From: Flavobacteriaceae bacterium
GTDB lineage: Bacteria; Bacteroidota; Bacteroidia; Flavobacteriales; Flavobacteriaceae
Direction of reading: 5' to 3'
DNA length: 54,897 bases
NCBI GenBank assembly: GCA_018608765.1
Contig: JABAYY010000055.1
Span: 1-54,897 of the forward strand
Shown: positions 26,837-36,383 of the stretch, one piece after another
Layout: each line of letters starts with the position of its first letter
Position numbering within the stretch: the stretch's first letter is position 1
Program-made: the position numbers and the translations under genes
Notes under the pieces: generated by a model
Told to the model about the DNA's origin: nothing
The model's input: the letters and a program-made list of their open reading frames with translations, nothing else
Databases searched by the model: none

Positions 26837-26864
26837 AAATTTCCTATGCATGCATAGGAAATTT
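26837..26864. promoter_or_regulatory. Perfect 28-bp palindrome, likely operator, between etfB and pdhB
   Basis: The half-site AAATTTCCTATGCA (26837-26850) is followed directly by its exact reverse complement (26851-26864), with no spacer. The centre is TATGCATGCATA. It lies in the only intergenic space between two divergent energy-metabolism genes and is not followed by a T run, which argues against a terminator. A dimeric TetR- or MarR-type repressor site is the likely reading; the protein is not in this window. Confidence 0.7.
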
Positions 26865-26900
26865 TAGTGAAATCTTGTAATTATAATTGAGTATTATTCT

Positions 26901-26908
26901 TATTTTTG
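26901..26908 (+). promoter_or_regulatory. Candidate -7 box of pdhB
   Basis: TATTTTTG matches TAnnTTTG exactly and lies 20 bases before the pdhB ATG. No TTG occurs at the ideal 17-19 base distance; the nearest is at 26887-26889, which is too close. Confidence 0.45.
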
Positions 26909-26928
26909 TACCTCATAAAATTCAATTA

Positions 26929-27906
26929 ATGAAAACAATTCAGTTTAGAGAAGCAATATGTGAAGCGATGAGTGAAGAAATGCGTCGCGATGAAAGCATT
27001 TATTTAATGGGTGAAGAGGTTGCCGAGTATAACGGTGCTTACAAAGCATCCAAAGGAATGTTGGATGAGTTTGGAGCCAAACGTGTTATTGACACGCCTA
27101 TTGCAGAGTTAGGATTTTCAGGAATTGCTGTGGGATCTACCATGACAGGGAACCGTCCTATTGTTGAATTTATGACCTTCAACTTCTCATTAGTAGGGAT
27201 TGATCAAATTATAAATAATGCAGCTAAAATCAGACAAATGTCTGGAGGGCAGTTTAAGTGCCCTATTGTATTCAGAGGACCAACAGGGTCAGCAGGACAG
27301 TTAGGTGCTACACATTCACAAGCTTTTGAAAACTGGTTTGCAAATTGCCCAGGTCTTAAAGTAATTGTGCCTTCTAATCCTTATGACGCAAAAGGATTAT
27401 TAAAAGCAGCTATTCGCGATGACGACCCCGTTATTTTTATGGAGAGTGAACAAATGTATGGCGATAAAGGGGAAGTTCCTGAAGGGGAATATATTTTACC
27501 AATCGGAGTTGCTGAGATCAAACGTGAAGGAACCGATGTTACTATTGTGTCTTTTGGGAAAATAATAAAAGAAGCCTATGCGGCTGCAGATACATTAGCA
27601 AAAGAAGGAATCTCATGTGAGGTGATTGATTTAAGAACCGTTCGTCCATTAGACATCAATACTATTTTGGAATCTGTCAAAAAGACAAACCGCCTAGTGA
27701 TTCTTGAGGAAGCATGGCCTTTTGGAAATGTGTCAACTGAAATCACTTATCAAGTTCAGGAAAAAGCATTTGATTTCTTAGATGCTCCAATTATAAAAAT
27801 CAACACAGCCGATACACCGGCTCCTTACTCACCAAATTTATTGAAAGAATGGTTGCCTAACAGCGATGATGTTGTAAAGGCTGTAAGAAAAGTATTGTAT
27901 AAATAA
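26929..27906 (+). CDS. pdhB: Pyruvate dehydrogenase E1 component, beta subunit
   Basis: A 325-residue protein from the ATG at 26929. An earlier in-frame start at 26887 would add 14 residues overlapping the -7 box, so it is unlikely. Motifs: TIQFREAICEAMSEEMRRDE, MGEEVAEYNGAYKASKGM (TPP-site Glu), DTPIAELGFSGIAVGSTM, RGPTGSAGQLGATHSQAFENWF and the C-terminal domain motif VIDLRTVRPLD. With the alpha subunit (not in the window) it forms the decarboxylating E1 of the pyruvate dehydrogenase complex. A branched-chain 2-oxoacid E1 beta is the alternative, but the GAYKASKGM type fits PDH. Confidence 0.93.
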   Translation: MKTIQFREAICEAMSEEMRRDESIYLMGEEVAEYNGAYKASKGMLDEFGAKRVIDTPIAELGFSGIAVGSTMTGNRPIVEFMTFNFSLVGIDQIINNAAKIRQMSGGQFKCPIVFRGPTGSAGQLGATHSQAFENWFANCPGLKVIVPSNPYDAKGLLKAAIRDDDPVIFMESEQMYGDKGEVPEGEYILPIGVAEIKREGTDVTIVSFGKIIKEAYAAADTLAKEGISCEVIDLRTVRPLDINTILESVKKTNRLVILEEAWPFGNVSTEITYQVQEKAFDFLDAPIIKINTADTPAPYSPNLLKEWLPNSDDVVKAVRKVLYK

Positions 27907-27952
27907 ATTTTTTATCATTTTTTTTGGTTTGATTGTTGATGAAGGACAAAAT

Positions 27953-30451
27953 ATGAGATACTACTTACTAAGTATAGTATTGACACTCTCAATACACGTT
28001 GCTGCACAAACGAAAGTTAGTGGAACGGTTTATGACCAAGACAATCAGCCCGTTGCATTTGCAAATGTTCTTTTTAAGAATTCATCTGAAGGAGTAATCT
28101 CTGATTTTGACGGTAACTTTCTGCTGCAATCTGAAAATAACCATTCAGCAATTGTGGTGTCATTTGTAGGTTTTGAAACAGCAGAATTTAAACTTAAAAC
28201 CAAAACAAGCACAGGACTTAAAATTGTCTTGCAAACAGGCTTTGAGTTGGACGAGGTTTTGATTGTTAACAAACCAAAAAAACGATTAAAAAAGAAAGAA
28301 AACCCTGCCTATAAAATAATGAGGGGTATTTGGGCACATAAAAAGAAGAATGGCCTCAGTCTGGTTGAGCAGTACGAATACAAAAAATATGCTTCTACAG
28401 AAATAGGACTCAACAATATAGATCAGAAATTTTTAAAACGTCTTTTAAGAGATGACTATGATTCCGTAGTCTCAATCATAAAACAGGATAAGCGAAACAA
28501 AAAATTCTTTGTACCGATCTACTTAGAGGAAAAGATACAGAATGTTTATGGAGATAATAGCATAAACAAAAAGATTGAACTTATACAGGCAGAAAAACAT
28601 ATTGGAATCCAACAAGATGGATTTGTGTTTGATCGTATCAGCAATATTTTCAAAGAGATTAATATTTATGAGAATAATATAGCGCTTTTAAACAGGTCGT
28701 TCGTGAGCCCGTTATCAACCGAAGGTTTTGGTTCTTATGATTACGTGCTTCAGGACAGTATTGTGTCAAATTCAAGGACTAAATATAGAATTTACTTTTT
28801 CCCACGCAAAGAAGGCGATTTAGTATTTGAAGGAAATTTTGTAGTCACCGATAGTGTTTTTGCTGTGAACTCCATCAGCATGCGTGTCAACCCTAAAATC
28901 AATTTGAACCTCATTCGAAATTTGTATTTTGAAAAAACATTTTCGATTGAAAATGACAGTGTATTTTTGCCTCAGAATAATGTATATGAAGCGGATATTA
29001 CCTTATTAACTAAAAACGATAAAGAAAAAGGGCTCTATGTAAAGCGTACAGAAACTTTCGAAAACTACGATTTTTCAAAGAAGAAAACAGCTGATTTTTA
29101 TGACACAAAAATTGTAAAATACAGGCAAGACCAGTTTGAGAAAAGTGAAGAGTTTTGGGCGGAGAATTTACCGGAAAACATAAATAATAGTGATTCCGAG
29201 TCTGTTCTTTCAAACCTTAAGGGCAATAAAAAAATTAAAAATATAACAGGTTTGATACGGACCTTGTCGAGTGGTTATTTTAAAGTTTCTAACTACATTG
29301 AATTTGGATCTATTTGGAATACTTTCGCATTCAATGAAGTTGAAGGTGTTAAGCTGTCTGCGGGCTTTAGATCGTTTAAAAGTTTAGACGATCGATTTAG
29401 GATTAAAGGAAAATTAGCCTATGGATTTGAAGACGAGCAGTTCAAATATTATTTAGATACTAAATACTTATTGAGTTACAAGCCAAGAATATCGGTAGGC
29501 CTTAGCTATTTAAATGACACCGATCAGTTGGGGTCTAAAATTATAGACAGTTATGGCACTACTTCAGGGAGGTTTGGCAGTTCTTCACTTTTTAGTAGAG
29601 GAGAAAACTACTTTTTATCTCGTATTAAAAAAGTATCTGCGAATATAAATGTTGAGGTTTACAGGAATTTTATTATTGGTGCCAATTACTCAAACAAACA
29701 CATCGAATCTGCAGCTCCGGATAAGTTTTCAATTGACTACTTTGATGACGCCGATCAAAAGGTGAAATCGAGTTTAGTTGACAATAGTGCAGAGCTGTAT
29801 CTGTCGTTTACACCTAATCGAAATATTTTTGGGTATGGAGTTGAAAGAAAATTTGGTGCAAATCTTTATCCTACGTTTTTATTAAGTTTTCAGAAAGGCT
29901 TAAAAATTGGCGCAGGACAGACAGATTATTCAAAGCTTTTGTTCTCCTACAACCAACCTCTAAAGCTTGGTAAGTTTGGAGTTCTTGATAATACACTAGC
30001 AGCCGGTAAAATATTTGGAGACGCACAACTATCTGTTCTGAGTCCCGCACCAGCCAATCAGACTTATTCGCTTGTTTCCAACACCTTTTCACTCTTAGAT
30101 TATTATGATTTTGTGGTCGATCAATTTTTGGTTGGACATTTTGAACATCATTTTAATGGCATTATTTTAAATAGAATCCCCCTTATTAAGAAACTCAAAC
30201 TAAGAAGTGTGGTTACCTTTAGAGGGATTATTGGGAATATTTCAGATCGGAATAGAAGCATCAATCGATCTTCTATTATTTATAATACTCCCAAGGAGTT
30301 ATACTATGAATACGGATTTGGAATTGAAAATATTGGTTTCGGAAACCTAAGAATATTTCGGGTTGATTGTATATGGCGCTCAGAATTTGTTAACCTAAAC
30401 AGTTCTACCCCCAATTTTGGAGTCCGATTAAAAATATCCCCTGACTTTTAA
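27953..30451 (+). CDS. DUF5686 outer-membrane protein with carboxypeptidase-regulatory-like domain
   Basis: An 832-residue protein starting at 27953, where the signal peptide MRYYLLSIVLTLSIHVAAQ begins. Residues about 20-105 form a carboxypeptidase-regulatory-like beta-sandwich (VSGTVYDQDNQPVAFANVLFKNSSEGVISDFDGNF). A long DUF5686 region follows, with IYFFPRKEGDLVFEGNFVVTDSVFAVNSISM and many amphipathic strands consistent with a beta-barrel ending in KISPDF. It lacks a TonB box and plug, so it is not a TonB-dependent receptor. The function of the family is unknown; an outer-membrane location is likely. It lies 46 bp downstream of pdhB on the same strand. Confidence 0.8.
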   Translation: MRYYLLSIVLTLSIHVAAQTKVSGTVYDQDNQPVAFANVLFKNSSEGVISDFDGNFLLQSENNHSAIVVSFVGFETAEFKLKTKTSTGLKIVLQTGFELDEVLIVNKPKKRLKKKENPAYKIMRGIWAHKKKNGLSLVEQYEYKKYASTEIGLNNIDQKFLKRLLRDDYDSVVSIIKQDKRNKKFFVPIYLEEKIQNVYGDNSINKKIELIQAEKHIGIQQDGFVFDRISNIFKEINIYENNIALLNRSFVSPLSTEGFGSYDYVLQDSIVSNSRTKYRIYFFPRKEGDLVFEGNFVVTDSVFAVNSISMRVNPKINLNLIRNLYFEKTFSIENDSVFLPQNNVYEADITLLTKNDKEKGLYVKRTETFENYDFSKKKTADFYDTKIVKYRQDQFEKSEEFWAENLPENINNSDSESVLSNLKGNKKIKNITGLIRTLSSGYFKVSNYIEFGSIWNTFAFNEVEGVKLSAGFRSFKSLDDRFRIKGKLAYGFEDEQFKYYLDTKYLLSYKPRISVGLSYLNDTDQLGSKIIDSYGTTSGRFGSSSLFSRGENYFLSRIKKVSANINVEVYRNFIIGANYSNKHIESAAPDKFSIDYFDDADQKVKSSLVDNSAELYLSFTPNRNIFGYGVERKFGANLYPTFLLSFQKGLKIGAGQTDYSKLLFSYNQPLKLGKFGVLDNTLAAGKIFGDAQLSVLSPAPANQTYSLVSNTFSLLDYYDFVVDQFLVGHFEHHFNGIILNRIPLIKKLKLRSVVTFRGIIGNISDRNRSINRSSIIYNTPKELYYEYGFGIENIGFGNLRIFRVDCIWRSEFVNLNSSTPNFGVRLKISPDF

Positions 30452-30595
30452 GAAGGGAAACTACGAAGTTTATTTATTTTTTATTGACTTGTGCAATAGG
30501 TTAAAAACCACCTGTTATAATAATGTTAAATTAGGTTTTTTAGTTCCTTATCATTTTACTACATTTACGCCCGTAAAAATAAACAAAATTACACT

Positions 30596-32953
30596 ATGGA
30601 ATCAATGATGATTTGGATGCCAATTGCAATGGCACTATTAGGATTAGCATACATGCTAGTTAAAAAATCTTGGGTAATGAAACAAGATGCAGGTGATGGT
30701 AAAATGAAAGAAATTTCTGACCACATCTATGAAGGTGCCTTGGCATTTTTAAAAGCTGAATACAGATTACTAACATTTTTTGTAATCGGAGCCAGTCTTA
30801 TTTTAACAGCAATCGCTTTTTATATGGACACTACATATCTAATCGTAGTCGCCTTTATTATAGGAGCTATATTTTCTGCATTTGCTGGAAACATGGGGAT
30901 GAAAATCGCAACCAAAACGAATGTTAGAACAACGCAAGCTGCAAAAACAAGTTTACCAAATGCTTTAAAAGTATCATTTGGTGGTGGAACTGTGATGGGT
31001 CTAGGCGTTGCTGGTTTAGCAGTGTTAGGTTTAACAATGTTCTTTATTATATTTTACCAATTATTTATGGGTGGTGAATGGACCAATACTGATCAGATGA
31101 CAATTGTTTTAGAAGCATTAGCAGGGTTCTCTTTAGGAGCTGAGTCTATTGCCTTATTTGCAAGAGTTGGTGGAGGAATCTACACGAAAGCTGCCGATGT
31201 AGGTGCTGATTTAGCAGGAAAAGTCCAAGCAGATATTCCAGAAGATGATCCAAGAAACCCAGCTACGATTGCAGATAATGTTGGTGACAACGTTGGAGAT
31301 GTTGCAGGAATGGGAGCTGATTTATTTGGATCTTACGTGGCAACCGTATTAGCTGCCATGGTTTTAGGAAACTATGTGATTAAAGATATGGGCGGAAGCA
31401 TTGCAGATGATTTTGGTGGAATTGGCCCAATTTTATTACCAATGTCAATTGCTGGTGTTGGAATTATCATTTCACTTATAGGAACTTTATTAGTTAAAAT
31501 TTCATCGAACGACGCAAAAGAAGCAGACGTACAAAAAGCATTAAACATAGGAAACTGGGCATCTATTGCAATGGTTGCTGCAGCATGTTTTGGATTGGTA
31601 ACTTGGATGTTACCAGCAACAATGCAAATGGAATTCTTTGGAGAAGGCCTTCAAGAAATTTCTTCAATACGCGTATTTTATGCCTGTTTAGTAGGTTTAG
31701 TAGTAGGCGCTGGAATCTCAGCCTTTACTGAATATTACACAGGATTAGGCTCTAAGCCAATTTTAAAAATCGTACAACAATCAAGTACTGGTGCAGGAAC
31801 CAACATTATTGCTGGTTTAGCAACAGGGATGATTTCTACATTCTCTTCTGTATTATTATTCGCAGCTGCGATATGGGCATCTTATGCTTTAGCTGGATTT
31901 TACGGAGTAGCATTAGCGGCTTCTGCAATGATGGCAACTACAGCGATGCAATTAGCGATCGATGCTTTTGGACCCATTGCTGATAACGCAGGGGGTATTG
32001 CTGAAATGAGTGAGCAAGATCCAATTGTTAGAGAACGGACAGACATTTTAGATGCTGTTGGTAACACAACTGCTGCCACAGGAAAGGGATTTGCAATTGC
32101 TTCTGCAGCCTTAACATCTTTGGCCTTATTTGCTGCTTATGTAACATTTACAGGAATTGATGGAATTAACATCTTTAAAGCACCCGTATTAGCGATGTTG
32201 TTTGTAGGTGGAATGGTCCCAGTAGTATTCTCAGCATTAGCAATGAATGCGGTAGGAAAAGCAGCTATGGAAATGGTAAACGAAGTGGTAAGACAGTTCA
32301 AAGAAATTCCAGGAATTATGGAAGGAACTGGAAAACCAGAATACGATAAATGTGTTGATATTTCAACGAAGGCATCTCTTAAGGAAATGATGCTTCCAGG
32401 AATCTTAACAATTGGGTTCCCAATATTAGTAGTACTAGTAGGAAAGTTAGTATATCAAGACAACAATATGTTGGTTGCTGAAATGCTAGGAGGTTATATG
32501 GCTGGGGTGACTGTTAGTGGTGTACTTTGGGCTATTTTCCAAAACAATGCAGGTGGTGCTTGGGACAACGCTAAGAAATCCTTTGAAGCAGGTGTTGAAA
32601 TCAATGGTGTTATGACTTACAAAGGATCGGAAGCTCACAAAGCAGCCGTGACAGGAGATACAGTTGGAGATCCATTTAAAGATACTTCTGGACCATCAAT
32701 GAATATCCTTATTAAATTAACATGTCTTATTGGACTTGTAATTGCACCGATCTTAGGAGGACACTCTTTAGAAACTGCACACACACAAGATGTGAGTGTA
32801 GAAGTTATAAGTGATAATTCAGTAGATTCAGCAAAAGCGTCTGTTACTTACAGTAAAGTAGTTGACGGTTCTGTAGTTGTTGTTGACAAAACCTTTAAAG
32901 GGACACAACAAGAAGTTGAAGATGCAGTAGATAAATTTTTAAAAGAAAAATAA
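30596..32953 (+). CDS. hppA: K+-stimulated membrane-bound pyrophosphatase (ion pump)
   Basis: A 785-residue protein with about 16 membrane helices. It couples PPi hydrolysis to Na+ and/or H+ export. The substrate site is seen in [19 protein letters not shown], then [31 protein letters not shown], and in the C-terminal [12 protein letters not shown] and [15 protein letters not shown]. The stretch [20 protein letters not shown] has Ala where K+-independent enzymes have Lys, so it belongs to the K+-dependent group; Na+ pumping is plausible in a marine species. After the last helix there is an unusual hydrophilic tail of about 60 residues (from [10 protein letters not shown] to the C-terminus). 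Confidence 0.95.
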   Translation: MESMMIWMPIAMALLGLAYMLVKKSWVMKQDAGDGKMKEISDHIYEGALAFLKAEYRLLTFFVIGASLILTAIAFYMDTTYLIVVAFIIGAIFSAFAGNMGMKIATKTNVRTTQAAKTSLPNALKVSFGGGTVMGLGVAGLAVLGLTMFFIIFYQLFMGGEWTNTDQMTIVLEALAGFSLGAESIALFARVGGGIYTKAADVGADLAGKVQADIPEDDPRNPATIADNVGDNVGDVAGMGADLFGSYVATVLAAMVLGNYVIKDMGGSIADDFGGIGPILLPMSIAGVGIIISLIGTLLVKISSNDAKEADVQKALNIGNWASIAMVAAACFGLVTWMLPATMQMEFFGEGLQEISSIRVFYACLVGLVVGAGISAFTEYYTGLGSKPILKIVQQSSTGAGTNIIAGLATGMISTFSSVLLFAAAIWASYALAGFYGVALAASAMMATTAMQLAIDAFGPIADNAGGIAEMSEQDPIVRERTDILDAVGNTTAATGKGFAIASAALTSLALFAAYVTFTGIDGINIFKAPVLAMLFVGGMVPVVFSALAMNAVGKAAMEMVNEVVRQFKEIPGIMEGTGKPEYDKCVDISTKASLKEMMLPGILTIGFPILVVLVGKLVYQDNNMLVAEMLGGYMAGVTVSGVLWAIFQNNAGGAWDNAKKSFEAGVEINGVMTYKGSEAHKAAVTGDTVGDPFKDTSGPSMNILIKLTCLIGLVIAPILGGHSLETAHTQDVSVEVISDNSVDSAKASVTYSKVVDGSVVVVDKTFKGTQQEVEDAVDKFLKEK

Positions 32954-32981
32954 TTGTAAGTATAAATTAGTATTACAACAT

Positions 32982-33014
32982 AAAAAAAATCACCTCATTG
33001 AGGTGATTTTTTTT
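32982..33014. terminator. Bidirectional terminator between hppA and the deoxynucleoside kinase gene
   Basis: An A-run, stem cacctc (32991-32996) with gaggtg (33000-33005) extended by A-T pairs, and a T-run. It serves both convergent genes. Confidence 0.9.
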
Positions 33015-33034
33015 GTTTATAAATAAGCCTGTTT

Positions 33035-33649
33035 TTAAAATAAACCGTTTATTTCAGCATCAATTTTGTTGACGATAAAACCAAGATCTTCTTCGTTTTC
33101 AACAAAGTCTAAATCATCCACATCAATAATAAGTAACTTTCCTTTTGAGTAGCCAGAAATCCAAGCTTCGTAGCGCTCGTTTAAACGACTAAGGTAGTCA
33201 ATACTAATAGAGTTTTCATAATCACGTCCACGCTTGTGAATTTGAGACACAAGGTTTGGGATAGAACTTCTCAAATAAATAATAAGGTCTGGGCTTTGTA
33301 CCAAAGACTCCATAAGACCAAAAAGTGACGCATAATTTTCAAAATCACGATTGGTCATCAACCCCATCGCATGCAAGTTAGGTGCAAAAATATTTGCATC
33401 TTCATAGATGGTACGATCCTGAATAATATCTTTTCCACTTTCGCGAATTTGTAATACCTGACGGAATCTACTGTTTAAAAAATATACTTGGAGGTTAAAA
33501 CTCCAACGTTCCATTTGGTTATAAAAATCATCTAAATAGGGGTTGTCCACAACATCTTCTAGTTGGGCTTCCCATTTGTAGTGTTTCGCTAGTAATTGGG
33601 TTAAGGTTGTTTTACCTGCCCCAATATTTCCGGCAATAGCAACATGCAT
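33035..33649 (-). CDS. Deoxynucleoside kinase (dAK/dGK type)
   Basis: A 204-residue kinase that phosphorylates deoxynucleosides for salvage. P-loop GNIGAGKTTL lies at about 7-16, followed by YLDDFYNQMERWSFNLQVYFLNSRFRQ, the DRTIYEDANIFA motif (acidic and Arg residues of the active site) and the IYLRSSIPNLVSQIHKRGRDYE lid region. Such enzymes act on deoxyadenosine, deoxyguanosine or deoxycytidine; the substrate is not resolved here. It starts 4 bp after the upstream secreted protein gene, so both share a transcript. Confidence 0.93.
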   Translation of the reverse strand: MHVAIAGNIGAGKTTLTQLLAKHYKWEAQLEDVVDNPYLDDFYNQMERWSFNLQVYFLNSRFRQVLQIRESGKDIIQDRTIYEDANIFAPNLHAMGLMTNRDFENYASLFGLMESLVQSPDLIIYLRSSIPNLVSQIHKRGRDYENSISIDYLSRLNERYEAWISGYSKGKLLIIDVDDLDFVENEEDLGFIVNKIDAEINGLF

Positions 33650-33653
33650 AATA

Positions 33654-34433
33654 TCAATTGTTTATTAGTTGGTAGTGATGAAGAAATTCTTCGTCATAAA
33701 TATACAAGGTTTGGTTGGTTACAAAAAACTGTTTAACTAAAACTTTAGGTAAGTTTAACATCAAAAACGCATCACTGGTTTTTTGTTTATAGTAAATAGT
33801 ATTGTTTTTCATTAAAAATAAGATGCCATTCCAAAGTTTTAAATCTGTAAATCCTTCATGCGGGAGTCTCGAAATTAAACTCCCCATATAATTATAACAT
33901 TGTACCTCTTTTTCTGTAAGCACCCAACAAGTATTGTAATCACTATCTAGAGCCAGAATCTCATTTTGGAACGTGGCTGCTCTCACACGAATTTTAGAAG
34001 AGTTATAATCAAATAATTCCAACTGAAGTGCGTTAGAATCAAACAACCAAAAGGTAGTGTCATTACCATTTGAAATATGCGATAGCGTTCTTAAAGGACT
34101 TAAGACATTAAAATCAACAGTAATCAGATCCGCTAGACGATTGTCTAATAGGGTGACGCTATTAAAGTCTTTATAAAACAAAGCAAGCTTGAGGGCGTTA
34201 AACACAGAAACTTTACTAATAACCCCTTTGTCTAAGTTGCTGTAATTTTGAAGGCCTTGATTGTTTTTTTTAAAAAGCACATTAGATTTTAAAAAATAAA
34301 CAGATTCAAATGAATCAATGCCCACAAAGGTGTCCCATTCAAAAGGAGTGGACGTTACCAATTTAGCGCTAATAGAGGTTTGGCCGAACCCAAAAAGGTT
34401 AAAAAATAGTATTAAATATAAAGCATGTTTCAT
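33654..34433 (-). CDS. Secreted protein of unknown function, propeller-like
   Basis: A 259-residue protein with a signal peptide (1-18, ending in FGFGQ). The rest is rich in short beta-strand segments with repeated patterns such as SVYFLKSNVLFKKNN, TTFWLFDSNALQLELFDYNSSKIRV, TCWVLTEKEVQCYNYMGSLISRLP and GILFLMKNNTIYYKQ, suggesting a small beta-propeller. No catalytic motif was recognised. It is the first gene of a two-gene unit with the deoxynucleoside kinase gene, 4 bp apart. A shared function is not evident, because one product is exported and the other cytosolic. Confidence 0.65.
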   Translation of the reverse strand: MKHALYLILFFNLFGFGQTSISAKLVTSTPFEWDTFVGIDSFESVYFLKSNVLFKKNNQGLQNYSNLDKGVISKVSVFNALKLALFYKDFNSVTLLDNRLADLITVDFNVLSPLRTLSHISNGNDTTFWLFDSNALQLELFDYNSSKIRVRAATFQNEILALDSDYNTCWVLTEKEVQCYNYMGSLISRLPHEGFTDLKLWNGILFLMKNNTIYYKQKTSDAFLMLNLPKVLVKQFFVTNQTLYIYDEEFLHHYQLINN

Positions 34434-34520
34434 TCAGTCATGAAAAGTACAAATTTTTTTATTAAACATTTGAAACATTTTTGGACTTAGGTCGTCTAAA
34501 TTTAAAACACATTAGAACTA

Positions 34521-35318
34521 ATGAACACAAACATCAAAATTATATTTTTACTTTTTTTTACAACTTATTCATTAATAGCTCAAGATTTTCAGGGTATAGC
34601 CACTTACAAAACCCAGCGTAAGTTAGATATCAAAATAGACAGTACTCAGGCTGGTGGCATGCAAGATGAAATCATGGCAATGCTCAAAAAACAGTTTGAA
34701 AAAACATATATTTTAACTTTTGACAAAGAGGAATCTCTTTATAAGGAAGAAGAATCTCTAGCGCCTCCTTCTGTAGGTGGCTCTATGGTATTTATTTCTA
34801 ACATGGGTGGTTCAGGGGAGTTATACAAAAACATTAAAGCACAGCGTTATGTCCAACAAAGTGACTTGCTTGGTAAGATGTTTTTAATTCAAGACTCCTT
34901 AAAAACAAACGCATGGAAACTACAAGGCGAGACCAAAAACATTGGCACCTATACCTGCTTTAAAGCAACTCTGGAGCGTGAAGTAAAGTCCGTTTCAGAA
35001 ATGGATGAGGTCACTAAAGAAACACAAACGGTGACAGCGTGGTACACGCCACAAATCCCTGTTAGCAATGGTCCTGAACAATTTCAAGGACTTCCAGGAC
35101 TTATTCTAGAACTAAGTTATGATTCTCAAACCATTTTATGTAGTAAGATTTCACTTAACCCTTCAAAACCAATTAAGATTAAAGAGCCCACTGGTGGAGA
35201 TTCTGTAAGCCAGTCGGAATTCGATGCCATTATGGATAAAAAGATGAAAGAAATGGAATCTCAATACGGTCGCGATGATGAAGATGGTAATAGTTTCAAA
35301 ATTGAAATAGGAAATTAG
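34521..35318 (+). CDS. GLPGLI family secreted protein, copy 1
   Basis: A 265-residue protein with a signal peptide (ending in SLIAQ, about residue 21). It belongs to the GLPGLI family (TIGR01200-type) by FQGIATYKTQRK near the N-terminus, FEKTYILTFDKEESLYKEEE, TAWYTPQIPVSNGPEQFQGLPGLILEL with the name-giving motif, and a charged C-terminus. The family is common in Bacteroidota and of unknown function. It lies 77 bp upstream of a second, related copy and then a large outer-membrane barrel protein, so the three may work together at the envelope (inference). Confidence 0.88.
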   Translation: MNTNIKIIFLLFFTTYSLIAQDFQGIATYKTQRKLDIKIDSTQAGGMQDEIMAMLKKQFEKTYILTFDKEESLYKEEESLAPPSVGGSMVFISNMGGSGELYKNIKAQRYVQQSDLLGKMFLIQDSLKTNAWKLQGETKNIGTYTCFKATLEREVKSVSEMDEVTKETQTVTAWYTPQIPVSNGPEQFQGLPGLILELSYDSQTILCSKISLNPSKPIKIKEPTGGDSVSQSEFDAIMDKKMKEMESQYGRDDEDGNSFKIEIGN

Positions 35319-35395
35319 TTTTATTTTAACGAGATATTATTAAACTATCCGTAATTTGTGCCAATAAATTAGATTTTAAATTAACATTCTTAAGT

Positions 35396-36268
35396 ATGAT
35401 TCTAAGAAAAAACTTCTTTTTGATAGGGTGTATGGCCTTGTTATTTTCAGCAGTAGCTTCCGCACAAAACTTTCAAGGGAAAGCCTATTACTTTTCTAAA
35501 ACATCTGTTGATATGGATAGTTGGGGCGGTCGGAAAATGAGTGAAGATCAAAAAAAACAAATTGCAGACCGCATGCGCAGCATGTTTGAAAAAACGTATA
35601 TTTTGAACTTTGATCGAGAGGCTTCCACATACAAAGAAGAAGAGGTCTTGGAAGCGCCAGGTGGACAAGGTGGTTTTGGAAAATGGGGCAGTAGTTTCTC
35701 TGCAGGAATGCAATACAAAAACATTAAATCTCAACAGTATTTGCAAGACCAAGAGTTTTTTGGAAAGCAATTTTTAATCACAGATTCTTTGTCTAAACTC
35801 GATTGGAAACTGGGAACTGAAACAAAACAAATTGGTCAATACCTTTGTATGAAAGCAACGGCTATTAAAACAGTAGATGAATTTGATTGGCGTAGCATGC
35901 GAAGAAAACCAAAATCTAAAGAAGTCAAAGAAGGTGAAGTTCAAAAAGACTCTACAGCAACTTCAGTTTCTGAGGACATAGAAATACCAAAACAAATTGA
36001 AGTCACAGCATGGTACACCCCACAGATTCCTGTGAGCCAAGGTCCCGGTGATTTTTGGGGACTTCCAGGGTTAATTCTTGAAGTAAACACAGATAAGACC
36101 ACTATCTTATGTTCAAAAATTATAATGAACCCACAACAAAAAGTACAAATTAAAGCGCCAGAAAAGGGCGATGTCGTTTCACGTCAAGAGTACAATGAAA
36201 CGGTCAAGAAAAAAATGGAAGAAATGCGCTCCATGTACGGGGGTCGAAGAAACAAACGTAGAAATTAA
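35396..36268 (+). CDS. GLPGLI family secreted protein, copy 2
   Basis: A 290-residue paralogue of the upstream gene with a signal peptide (ending in VASAQ, about residue 24). It shares NFQGKAYYFSKT, MFEKTYILNFDREASTYKEEE, and VTAWYTPQIPVSQGPGDFWGLPGLILEV. Compared with copy 1 it has an extra basic and acidic insert at about 160-195 (RSMRRKPKSKEVKEGEVQKD) before the GLPGLI segment and a very basic C-terminus (GGRRNKRRN). It probably arose by tandem duplication. Function unknown. Confidence 0.88.
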   Translation: MILRKNFFLIGCMALLFSAVASAQNFQGKAYYFSKTSVDMDSWGGRKMSEDQKKQIADRMRSMFEKTYILNFDREASTYKEEEVLEAPGGQGGFGKWGSSFSAGMQYKNIKSQQYLQDQEFFGKQFLITDSLSKLDWKLGTETKQIGQYLCMKATAIKTVDEFDWRSMRRKPKSKEVKEGEVQKDSTATSVSEDIEIPKQIEVTAWYTPQIPVSQGPGDFWGLPGLILEVNTDKTTILCSKIIMNPQQKVQIKAPEKGDVVSRQEYNETVKKKMEEMRSMYGGRRNKRRN

Positions 36269-36293
36269 ACGGATCCAAATTAACCAATAGTTC

Positions 36294-36383
36294 ATGAAAC
36301 ATCCAAGACTGAGAATTGATTCGCAAGAAATTGTTGAAGTGGACGTTACATGTGATCTTAAAAAAAATAAACAACACGCATGA
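36294..36383 (+). CDS. Possible 29-residue small ORF overlapping the next gene by ATGA
   Basis: A short frame begins MKHPRLRIDSQEIVEVDV and ends with TGA within ATGA, where the ATG is the start of the outer-membrane barrel gene. It lies between GLPGLI copy 2 and that gene. The exact stop-start overlap is what translational coupling looks like, but the frame is short, has no signal peptide and matches nothing recognised. It could be chance. Confidence 0.25.
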   Translation: MKHPRLRIDSQEIVEVDVTCDLKKNKQHA

